Below are positions 48,686 through 58,632 of a DNA stretch of 64,000 nucleotides, one piece after another. The position numbers and the translations under genes are program-made. The notes below the pieces were generated by a model, which saw only the letters and a program-made list of their open reading frames with translations, was not told where the DNA came from and searched no databases. The DNA comes from Malurus cyaneus samueli (Eukaryota > Chordata > Aves > Passeriformes > Maluridae). The stretch covers positions 1,832,203 through 1,896,202 of the forward strand of contig CM019229.1 in assembly GCA_009741485.1 (NCBI GenBank). Reading direction: 5' to 3'. Numbering within the stretch: position 1 is the first letter of the stretch; every line of letters begins with the position of its first letter.

Positions 48686-49324
48686 TGTGTGATCTGAAAA
48701 TCCGAGGCTGGGCCAACTGAGTGATCAGTCAGCTCCTTGTGCTGGGTTTGTTTTCAAGCATCTGATGACCTCGAGGCGGGTGCTTGCTCTGGCAGGTGAC
48801 ACTGGGCACAAGGAGGTTTCTGAACACCCATCTCTGCCTCATGGCTGCCCCCAGTGACTCTGGGAATGGCTGTGCTGCCTGCTGTGGGACAATGGTGGGG
48901 AGCAATGACCTGCTCAGGGGACAGAGCCAGCAGTGTTTGTGTCAATCCTTCAGAGCTGTCGTGTCCAAAACCCGACAGCCCGACCTTCATGACTGTGTGC
49001 GCCCCACGAGCAGAGGGACACGGCTGCACTCACCCACTGCCCTGCTGCCAACAGAGCGCCCAGCTGTGGAAAATAAACCGTGTGTGAAACCTTTCACCCG
49101 ATCTGTCAAAGGCAGGCTGCAGTTTTGCGTCAAAATGACTGATTTTTTTGCAGGTTGCACGTCTGCTTCCTGACAGGAGCCGGAGGGAGCGAGCCCTGGG
49201 CCTGCCCTGGCAGCCGTGTCTGACGGCTGATGCCTGGATGTTCATCTCGGGAAGAATCGTGGAATCAGAGTATCCCGAGCTGGAGAGTCTCACCAGGACC
49301 GAGTCCTGTCCCTGCACAGACACC

Positions 49325-49510
49325 CCAACAACCCCACCCTGTCCATCCCTGGCAGCGCTGTCCAAACGCTCCTGGAGCTCTGGCAGCCTCGGGGCCGGGA
49401 CCATTCCCGGGCAGTGCCAGCACCCTCTGGGGACAGAAGAACCTTTCCCTGATATCCAACCTCAACCACCCCTGACAGCTCCAGCCGTTTCCTGGATCCT
49501 GTCCCTGTCA
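49325..49510 (-). mobile_element. NSMF: CR1 LINE fragment close to NSMF promoter
   Basis: CTCCTGGAGCTCTGGCAGCC, CCAGCACCCTCTGGGGACAG and AACCTTTCCCTGATATCCAAC are antisense CR1. It ends about 50 bases before the CpG-rich promoter begins. Confidence 0.75.
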
Positions 49511-49655
49511 CAGACAGCAGAGATAGAAGAGGTTGCAGCTCCCTGAGGCGCCCCCTCACCCTTCCCTTCTCCTGCGGCGAGCCCACATCGCCCATGGCGG
49601 GGTCCCGCCGCCCCGCGCGGCTCCTGAGGCGGGGCCGGCGCCCCCTCCCCGGCCA

Positions 49656-49710
49656 TGATGTCAGGCGGGCGGAGGAGGTGCCGTTGGCCAAATATAGAGG
49701 CGCTTCCTGG
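49656..49710 (+). promoter_or_regulatory. NSMF: CRE-like / CArG-like / ETS-like cluster
   Basis: TGATGTCA (49656-49663) differs from the CRE TGACGTCA by one base. CCAAATATAG (49688-49697) differs from the CArG consensus CC(A/T)6GG by one base. CGCTTCCTGG (49701-49710) contains an ETS core on the minus strand. All three lie within 55 bases just upstream of the probable transcription start. Function is inferred only. Confidence 0.35.
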
Positions 49711-49930
49711 GCGGTGGGGCGGGCTCGTCCTCCTTCCCTCCCTCCCTCCGTCCTGCCGCAGTCAATGGGGCGGCAGCGGCCGGGCGGATCGCAGCGCGGC
49801 GGGGCCGCGGGCCGGGGGCCGGCATGGCAGGGCGCTGAGGCGGAGCGGCGGCGAGGGGCGGCGGCGCGCCCCGCATGGGCAGCCGCGGGGCCCGGCGATG
49901 AGCGCTCCCCGCCGCGACCCCCGCGCGAAT

Positions 49931-49999
49931 ATGGGCACAGCCGTGTCCAAAAGGAAGACGCTCAGGAACGGCCATGTCGTCCGTAGCGGCCAAAGTGAG
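49931..49999 (+). CDS. NSMF: NSMF exon 1 coding part
   Basis: ATG at 49931 has a strong context (A at -3, G at +4), and Gly2 with Ser6 fits N-myristoylation. The second ATG at 49974 (G at -3) opens the frame that continues into exon 2. That frame has a TGA at 49899-49901 and no ATG between them, so 49974 is its only available start. Read straight from 49931, the frame runs into TGA at 58613-58615 in exon 2 after 37 codons. The exon ends GTGAG at 49999. Confidence 0.85.
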
Positions 50000-52900
50000 G
50001 TGGGTGCCGGGGGCGCGCGGGCGGTGCCTCGAGGGGCCCCGCGGTGCCGGCTTGCACGTCCCCGGCCGCCTCGGGACCGTGCCGGGCTGGGGGGAGCCCC
50101 GAGAGCCGCGGGACGAGCCCAGGCACCGGTGCGGGCACGACCCGGGGTTTGTCCCGCAGGGCCGTTCCGGGGCTGGGAATGGCACCTGCCGGCGGGTACC
50201 CCTGGCTGGCTGCCCCGATCCCCTCAAAGCAGCCGCACACTTGCTGGGGACAGCGGGCGGCCGTGCTCCTCCTGCACCCGGCGGACCCACAGCCTTTGGA
50301 GAGGTGACTTGTCTCCAGAGGTGTCCCCGCCGCCGGCCCGGCCACAGCACCCGCGGGTTTTATTTGCTGGCTTGGTAAGGAGCGTGTCAGAAGTGGATTT
50401 GTCAGGGATGGATCTTTATGATCGTCGGGAGTTCGGAAGGGCGGTCAGTTTGCCCGGTGATTTCTCCTCGGCTGAAATGCCGTGTGCGTGTCCGTGGGCA
50501 ATGTCAGCAGCCTCTTTCAAGGGGTCTCGCTCTTTTGAATGGAAAAACTGCTCTGTGAAAATCTGCACCCACCACGTCTGCCCTCCCCAGCAGCGTCCCA
50601 AGCCACTACATGGACCAGTTAAGGGATTTGGGCTCTGTATTGTGCCTGTTCTGGTTTTACATTGCTTGTCCTACAGTAGAATTTCCTTTGCTGCCTGGTA
50701 CCCGTGCTTTTCAGTATCAAACATGGGAGAGCCTAAAAAATATATTTGCTGTTTAATAGTGCTTAGGTTTAAAATGCTGTCTCAGAATAGCTTTGCCTTA
50801 TTGCCCTTTTCCAGTTAAAAGGACCCTTTTTCCACACTGCAGTGCAAGTGGCACCACAATCATCCGGTGACTATTTGGGGGCATTGGCGCAGCTTTTTAG
50901 CTGTGCCTTCAGCACAGCTGTGCCAGGGGTAGGTCTGTCACTGTCCCTGCTACTGCTAGACTGGCTTTTTGCTGCTGGGGAAAAAATTGGGGAGAAATAA
51001 ACTTTTCTGCTGCATTATATAACACCTTCTCTGTGTTGTTAGACAGAATTGCATTAGAATAACCTGGAGTCGCGTGTAGGGCTCATTCCATGTTGCTGAG
51101 AGATCTCAGTCACCTCACTCGGGAGCTCAGCATTACAGCATCTCTGCTGTGATGGGAGGAAAGAGAAGTCTTATGGCTTGAAGAGATGCTAAGCTGTGTG
51201 TGTCTTGCCATCTGTTTGAGTTGTAAAGAAATCCATCCTTCAAACTCTGAAGTATCTCAAGGGAAAGCTCTCCAGGCAGAACCCGCAACTTTTCCCGACG
51301 TTTTGTTGCGCCCTGTCCCTAACCAGTAATAAAAACATTAATGCTTTCTGTGGCATCAGAGCTTTGGCAGTGGGATTCTGTGTGGTGATGTCAGCCAGGT
51401 GCGTGTACAGAAATGACATGTAAAGCACCATAAGTGCTGTGATGGGGTTCTGGGAGTGGGATTAGGCAGTCACACAAACAACACACTCAGTAATTGGTAG
51501 GGTTTCAAATGGGAGTGTGGGTGTTTGGGAGCGACTGATGTGTTTTGAGTGTAATGACTTGTTAGCCTACACCAGGGTGGGCAGATGCTGCTCAGGTTAT
51601 TGTCATATATTAACTGTGTGGAGTCCAGGAGGTGCCTCTGGGGTTCTGGGTTGCTCCATACCTGCTATAATTCCTGACAGGCTGCAGGTACAGGTTTGTG
51701 GCAGCTCTGAAGTGTGGGTGGTGTGAATTGAGGTGGTTTGACCAAAAAAATTGTGAGTGGCCTTGGACTGGGGGACATAATGCCCTTGAGTGTCTGATCA
51801 TGTGGACCACAGCACAGGACAAGTGCTTTTACGTGTCTCCCTGTTGATGCCTGTGCTAGAAATTCCTGATCCAAAAGCCATTTGAGGAGGTCAGTGAACT
51901 TACCGAAGGGGTCCCTGCAGAGCCTCTTTGCAGGGAGAAGGAGCTGGGGGTGACAGGTGCTGTCCATGTGCCTCCATCCTGCCACTCCAGGCACGGCTCA
52001 GTCCCTGCTCCCCTTGGAGCTTGGAATTCCTACAGTGACAAAGACCCACCTGCTGAAAGGTTTCCTGGAGCGCATCACACACAGCTCCTCTGCTCTGTCC
52101 TGGGTCCTTCTCCATGTATTCCCCATGTCCTTACCTACAGCAAGGACTCTGCAGGACACTGGGTAAGGCTACAGAGACAGCCTGTTCTGTCCACTCCATG
52201 AGGGCTGGCCACTTGGGTCACCTGTGTGGGTGGCTCTGCTGCAATGATCATGTGCGTGGGGGTGTGGGCAGTGGGGGGATCCTGTTCTTGTGCTGCAGAA
52301 GGAGATGCCCTGGGATTGCTTCTCTGCGTCTTCTGGGCTCTGCCCTCTTCGTATTTCTCATGACTTCTCCTTAGAGCTAAAAATCATTTGGAATTCTGCT
52401 GCAAGTCCAAGTGGCTGTGGTATGTTTCTTAAGTGTGGCTGGAGTGTGTGTGCACACTTGACTGTCTTATTGAGAAAGGAGCAAGGCTTGTTTGCTGGTG
52501 TGAGTAATGGGATCCAAGCTGGAGGTGCAGACTCCCTAGATTCTTAAATCAAAATCTCTGCAGAGCGACTCGGGAGTCTCCTGTCCCAGGAGAATTAATT
52601 AAGCTCCACACAGCTTGTTGTGTGCTGGGTCTTTTAAGTAGCTTCTTACAAACTAACAGCACAATTGCCCTGTGCCAACACTGTGAAGAGCACACACGAT
52701 GCTGCTGCCTTCGGTCTCCGTGGTCGTCTTCTCCTGAGGGAGCTGCAGCATCCTGAGTGCCGGGGAAAGGGGCTGATCTTGGTGCTGATGACCTCTGAAG
52801 GGCTTGGGTGCGGGGTATCCCCCTCAGATTGTCCCTCTCTGCATGTGCTTTTATTGCCCTGCAGCTCCTGGGCCCCAGAGCTGAAGGAAGGGCTGACGCA

Positions 52901-55900
52901 GTTGTCCTTGAGAGGTGACTTTGATGCTGCCCCTCCGCTGACAGCGCCGAGGCTGCTGCCAGTTGGGCTCAGCAGGTTCTCTCCAGGACCTGGCTGTGGG
53001 TGTCTGACCTGGGCTCCTTGGCTTCCTTAGAACTTTTCTAAGGGTGCAGATGAGCCAAAGCCCCTAGAAATGGGCTCTCTTTGCCCTTGCTGCCTTGACA
53101 CCTACAGAAAAACACTGGCACCCCAAATGTGGCAATAAAGCAGATGTTTTCCTGCGGCTCTGCTCTGTGTTCTGCTGGCCTACAGCTGTTCTTTAGGAGA
53201 GCGTGATGGTGAGAGCAGACATGAGGCTTCTGCTGGGTATTCCAGAACCATCTCTTCTTGCTGTCGTTTTGCAAGAAATGTTTGAGTTGAGAGTGTGTTT
53301 CATTTTGCCCAATTTCATAACCTTGCCATCTAGTGCAAAAGCCCACAGAGAGATGAGAATTTAGTCTCGCTCCCTCTCTACTGCCTAGAAAGGTATGAAG
53401 AGTGGCTTTAGTTTCTGTGAAAGGGTAAATTTTTCATTGAGGAAATGCAGAGGTAAGTGACCATGTACCTTATCCCAGGTTTCTTGCTGCGTGAGTGATT
53501 TTTGGCTTAGCTTGGGCTTCTTGGAGCCTAGATTCTTTTTTTTCTGCTTGTGAATTTTCTGATGAGTGGTATGAACGGTCTCTTTGATTGCCTTTTTCTT
53601 TTAACTTCTGCCTACTCTTCCTGTCTCTTCCTGTCCCAACTTTGTGATCTTAAATTGCTCTAAGATTGTGGGGTCTCTGAGATCCATTACTGACATCCAA
53701 AATCCCTTTACTGAGAGTGAGAATTTTAAAACCAAATTTTTCTAGCTACCTTTTCTCTACACAGGTATTTTAAAAAACTAATTTTTGTCAGGGTATTGTT
53801 ACTATTAGGCTTAAATAACATAGTTGTCAACAGTCTTTAATGACTGAGCTGTTAACTGTGGATGTGCTGGAGGTATTCCCTTCTCTGCTTGGTGACAAGA
53901 GCTGGATTGCTGCTGTAGGAGGACGTAGGTCCTGATGATGCAGGTCTCTTCTCTCCTGTGTGCCTGAGATGCAGCACTGTCAGATGCTGTCACAACAGAT
54001 TCCTGCTGTAACTCCTCTGGGCATTACTTCTGAAGGAGCACAAGAAGGTGGTGGGTGTTCTTTATTTTTCTATGTAATACTCCTGAATAGTCCAGGTTTT
54101 GCTTAGCTCGCTGCTGTGCTTTAAATGGAGTTATCTGAGGTCCTTCCTGTATCTCTGAGTGTTTCAATCCGCATTTCTTCACTCTGTAAGTGTCAGTTTG
54201 GTGAATAAATTTATGTGCATCAGTTTCTCATAGCTGCTCATGTGCATCAAGGCCCCTTTTATCCCGTTGATGTGATTATTTCAGAGACATGAAGGCCATT
54301 CTGTGCTTATCACATTGTAATTGAGATCTTTGTTATTTGGCGGCTTTGCTCCTTCGAGCAAATCTCAGTCTAGACTGTCTGTGCTTCTTCACAGTTCTCT
54401 TCCAGACCCGAGTGCGGCTCTGACATCTGAGGCACAGTGAGTACTGCAAACTGCCCCCAGAAGGGCAGCTGCCTTTGCTGCCTGTGTTGTGCTGCCCCAT
54501 CCCTCCTCCCCTCCCTGGAGCCATTCTGATGGAATGCTGGAGGAAATGCTGGCATTTTCTGAGGCTTGTCTGTGCTGGTTAGACTGAGCAGCACAGCGTG
54601 CTAGAGCCCTGCTCCCTGCTTGATGTCCTTTTGTTAAATCAAGCTATGCTGACTGTGTGACACGCAGGTCTGATCTGCCACTAAAATGAAAACCTCTCTC
54701 CAGATGAGTCAGGGCTAAACTTGTCCTGTCATCATCTGATCACCTCTCAGTGCTACCTGCTCATTTGTATGCAGCTTTTGCAGTGTCATACACTCAGGGT
54801 TATAGCTCACCGGCCCGTGTAGCTGTAAGGCACCTTGTACTTCATCTCATTTATGTGAAACAAGTTTTCTTTTTCATCTCTTGCCAGTTAAATTATCCCA
54901 AGGTGTCTCTACTTAGAGCTCAGTTGAAGGGTTTTATGTCCAGTGCTGTCCGATGGCATGAGGGGACTTGAATTCCATTGGCAGCGATAGTGGAGGCAAG
55001 GCTGAGCTGAGAGAAAAGGCTGATTGCATGACTTGTGGTAATAGATAAGAGAGAAAAAGGAATGGGATGGATAGAACAGCTACCATCTGTTTGAATTTTG
55101 CTCTGGTTTTATTTTGATCAAGCCAGTGGGTAGCCAAGCAGAGCGGGGAAACGGTGCATTAATGATCCAGGCAAGTGCTGGTGAACTGGGGTGGCTGTGA
55201 GCATGGTGAGGGCAGGGAAGGGACACAAAAGGCTTGGCAAGGGGCAAGTAGCCATAAGGAGCCAGTGTGGCCATCAGAGTCCCCTTGGCAAAGGGCACGT
55301 GCAGCCATCTGTGGGAGCTCCGCTGAGGCACGGCCAAGGAGAAGCCAATGGCACTTGGAAAGCAGCAATGTAGAAGGGAACCACTGAGATAATAGGCAGA
55401 ATAATTAGTGTGAAGTTTCCAGTGTAATTGGCTGGAAACCCCCTGTTGCACACTGTGCTGTGCAGGCACTGTTGCTGTGTTCTCTGTGGCTGGGGATCTG
55501 TGCCTACATGTCCACATTTGTTTGCTTTTGGGTTGGCCTGGGGGGTCTGAGAGCCGTAGAGTGGAATGGCCAGGACAGAACTGCAGGGTCAGCCTGGGCA
55601 GGGAGCAATGCTTCTGCACAACTCGGTGCTCCTTCACTGGCTGCTGACCTGCACGAGAGCTCAGGGTATGACTGTTCCCAGAGTATGGCTGGGAGCTCAG
55701 GGTATGGCTCTCCGGGAGCTCTGGCACTTGGGATTGTACAGTCCCATCTCCTGTACTTGGGGAAACCAGGCAGTGTTAGAGACACTGTAGCACCTTCCAG
55801 CTTGGGGTCTTGGTCTGAGTGACACTGTTGGGCTCTTACTCTGAGTGATGCTGTTGGGCTTTGAGTGACACCATTTTCACCAGGGAACAAAGTGGCCTGC

Positions 55901-58632
55901 AGAGCAGCAGTGCTTCTCTGGCTCTGTCTTAGCCCGTTTGCAGTTTGGGTCTTAAGAAGTTCTTGGTACCGGTTTTTTGAACCTGTGGTTTGCAAGTTGA
56001 AGGTGAAGCGTTGGTTCAGATTTTCAGGCTGACAGGATCTTCAGGCATTGGGGAAGAGATGAATGGAGAGAATGACAGATTAATTTGGAGCTTGTGGAGC
56101 TTTTGAACTGGTTACAGACTAAATTCAGTCATCATTTTTTGTGTAAATCACCATGTTCTCTCACTGATAATTTACCTGAGAGCTTGCTCACTGTTATTTT
56201 TTCTACATGGAATGACTGCTGATGCAAAAGAGAAGCTTCAAAGTCTTTCCCAAGAGTGTAAGTGCGTGCCCTGTTTGTGAATGATGTTTGTAATGCCTTG
56301 CAAGGACAGACATTTCCATGGGAAGCCTGGAAGTTTTGGTGGAAGAGATCTTGGAATCTCATGCCCAGCCATGTGCTGAAAGCTGTGCTGTTGTCTATGG
56401 TGTGCAAAATCACACATGGCTTTGGCTGAGTTTTAACCACATCTGAGACGGAGTGCAGAAGCTGCTCAGGAATTTGCTTGCAGCTGAGTAGCCTGATGTT
56501 AAAATCATAGAGTTGTTTAAGTTGGAAAAGGTCTCTAAGATAAACGAATCTGACTGCAAACTAGATCCTTGCACATCCACTAAACCATACCCCCAAGTTC
56601 CACATCTGTACTTCCAGGGTTGGTAACTAAACCACTTGCCTGAAGTAGCCACACTCCAGTTCCAACTTTGCAATTGTGTGTTACTCCAGGATCGAGTCTT
56701 GCTTTTTGACTGGACAGAAAGGTTGAGGGTACCAGGAACATCCATGAATTGCTTGAACCACAATGGTCAATCCCTTTGCTCTTTGTAGTGGGGATTGTGG
56801 GCTGACAGCTTCCCATGTGGCAGAACCTCTGTGTGACCAACTCTGGAAGTGTTAGACACTGAAGAGGACAGTTTGGGCAGCTGCCACCCCAAGCCAGTGT
56901 CTAAAAGTACAGCCTGGGACTAGACACGTAAGAATCCAGAAAGAGGGAAAACCTCAGTGCTGTCTGTTTGTCTGTAAAGACGCAGAATCTTAAATGTTGC
57001 TTCTTGCACAGACCAGCTGTGCTGCTGCAAAACATTTTGCATTTGGCTGTTCTGAAATTTAGTCCCAGGGAGACTAAATTACTCTTTCTTCATCATTCAT
57101 ATTGATCCTCTGTTGCCAACTGTGGATGACAAATGGACTTCCCACTCCTTGCAGCCCAAGTCACTCTGGGAAGTGCACTGTAGCCTTGTTAACCTTCTCT
57201 CCTCTCAGAGATGGTGTATAAAAGCAGTGGGGAAAATCCTGGCAGCAAAAGTTAGGATATGCAAAGCAGAAGGTGGTTTTGGAGGTCAAAGCCATTTTCC
57301 GCTTAGATATTTAATGGCCATTATGAGCCTTTTGCAGCAGCTTGAACTGGAGAGGATGTTCTGAGGCTGAGCACCTCTGAAGGAGGAGGACAGTGGACAT
57401 GATGGCTCGGTATGGAGAGGCTTCCCTGTTGCAGCAAATCTTGTCCTTCCCTATGAGATGCTGATGTGCTTGAGAGCTGAGAGTGCTCAGCTCTGGGTTT
57501 CTTGGCTTGGCGTGGCTTGGCTTGGCAAGGAGGTGGGTGGCTGTTTTCACCTCCTTCTTTGCCAGTCTTCACCCTGGGCTTCCCGCTGGCAGCTCAGCCT
57601 GTTTGAGATGCTGCAGACCTTGGAGAGATTGTTGTACAAACCTGGGGAAAATGGATGGCTGGGAAAAGCCAAAGTATTGGCTTTCTTGAGTCACAGGTCT
57701 GTTGGGTACAGGAGAGCAATCACAGCAGCAGGACATTACAAATGGCCTGGCAGTTGGAGTCTGGAGGTTCTTGTACTGCAGGGAATGCATGCCTTGACCA
57801 AGGATTCCTTTCCTGTGTGGGTTGCAAGCAGAAAGCTCTTCCCTGGTTGGAATATTCATAGGTTTGCTCTGTTACGTAGGCCTGGATGTGTGATAAGGGT
57901 TGAGCTCACCCTGTTTGTTTGGTTCTTAATATATTCCAGTAAAATCTCGGTCATCCACGGGACCGGAATCCGTCAGAGAAGCAGGAACTGCTTTTGTGGG
58001 AGGTTGTGGGTGTCTCTCAAATAAGCTTGTCCAGTAATTCAAATACCAATATGTATTTGGGGGCTTGAGAATTTAGGGTTCAGGTAGGTAAAATGGGCAT
58101 CAGTGCCCATCTGAGCTGTGGTGGCTCCCAGGTGGAAGCATATGGGATCTGTTGGAGGATGGAGTGGAGAAACCTTCCTGGGAATGCCAGAAGGGGCTTA
58201 ACTCAGGGGGCTGGAGACAGTGAGCCAGTTCCTATGTGCATCACGGCTTTAATGCAGGTGCATTTCAATTTTATGTTGCATTTTTATAAGGGAGTAGCTA
58301 AAGCCTAAACAGGACTTCTAATCCAGCTGTTTCTCCCTTTGGGCAGGGGAACACTGAGGTACCACTGGAACCACTGGAATCCTGATGTGTTACAAGGAAG
58401 CCTCAGTGCTCTGCAGCACATTTCCATGGGTGTCACTTGAGGCTCAGGGAATGGCAGCTGTAGGAGCACAGCAGTGCATGGATATTGAACTGCTCCTTCT
58501 TTCCTTGGCCTTTAACCATCACCCATCTCTCTTTTTCTCTCCTGTGCTGCCTCCTGATGCTGGGACACAGAGCGGCGAGAGCTTTTGGAGAATACCTTTC
58601 ACAAAACCATCCTGAAGGCAGAAACGGCTCAG
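49931..58632 (+). CDS. NSMF: NSMF 5' part: synapse-to-nucleus messenger Jacob/NELF (exons 1-2, frame broken at ~49970)
   Basis: Exon 1 encodes MGTAVSKRKTLRN from 49931 and, one frame over, MSSVAAKVR from 49974. Exon 2 (58571-58632) encodes AARAFGEYLSQNHPEGRNGS. Together these match the human NSMF N-terminus. There, a myristoylated MGxxxS start, the MSSVAAKVR block and AARAFGEYLSQ are contiguous in one frame. NSMF carries NMDA-receptor signals from synapses to the nucleus and is linked to migration of GnRH neurons. Its order and orientation after PNPLA7 agree with human 9q34.3. The exon 1 donor is GTGGGT and the exon 2 donor is GTAAGA. In this sequence the two exon 1 segments are out of frame by one base (see findings). 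The remaining exons lie beyond the window. Confidence 0.9.
50000..58570 (+). other. NSMF: NSMF intron 1
   Basis: About 8.6 kb. The first ~350 bases are CpG rich. A minus-strand CR1 3' end lies at 56503-56730. From about 53,300 to 54,350 the sequence is A/T rich and repeat-poor; I see no gene in it. Acceptor GGGACACAG. Confidence 0.8.
56503..56730 (-). mobile_element. CR1 LINE fragment (3' end)
   Basis: AATCATAGAGTTGTTTAAGT, then TGGAAAAGGTCTCTAAGATA and CCCCAAGTTCCACATCTG follow the antisense CR1 consensus; diverged, so old. Confidence 0.8.
58571..58632 (+). CDS. NSMF: NSMF exon 2
   Basis: Sixty-two bases complete an Arg codon with exon 1 (AG|A), then encode AARAFGEYLSQNHPEGRNGS and one further base. 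The match to human AARAFGEYLSQSHPENRNG is near exact as remembered. Canonical acceptor and donor flank it. Confidence 0.93.

Larger units (their letters stand above)
38181..49550. other. Intergenic region, right part, rich in decayed CR1
   Basis: At least three minus-strand CR1 reverse-transcriptase remnants and several CR1 3' ends lie here. Between them (about 42,600-44,900) there is nothing I recognise. No intact coding gene is supported. Confidence 0.65.
49550..50350 (+). promoter_or_regulatory. NSMF: CpG-rich promoter region of NSMF
   Basis: There is an abrupt change to very G/C-rich, CpG-dense sequence around exon 1 of NSMF. GC boxes are visible (GGCGGGGC near 49628, GGGGCGGG near 49716). 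An AATATA stretch at 49691 could act as a weak TATA box. No transcript start is known; about 49,715 is a guess. Confidence 0.85.

Noticed and set aside
49661..50350. 229-codon antisense frame in the same CpG region
   Set aside because: Arg/Pro/Ala-rich composition of a CpG island, no recognisable motif, antisense to NSMF exon 1.
49655..50818. 387-codon open frame over the NSMF CpG region
   Set aside because: It runs through exon 1 and straight across the GT donor into intron 1. Its length reflects CpG-rich composition with few stops. Only MGTAVSKRKTLRN within it is conserved.
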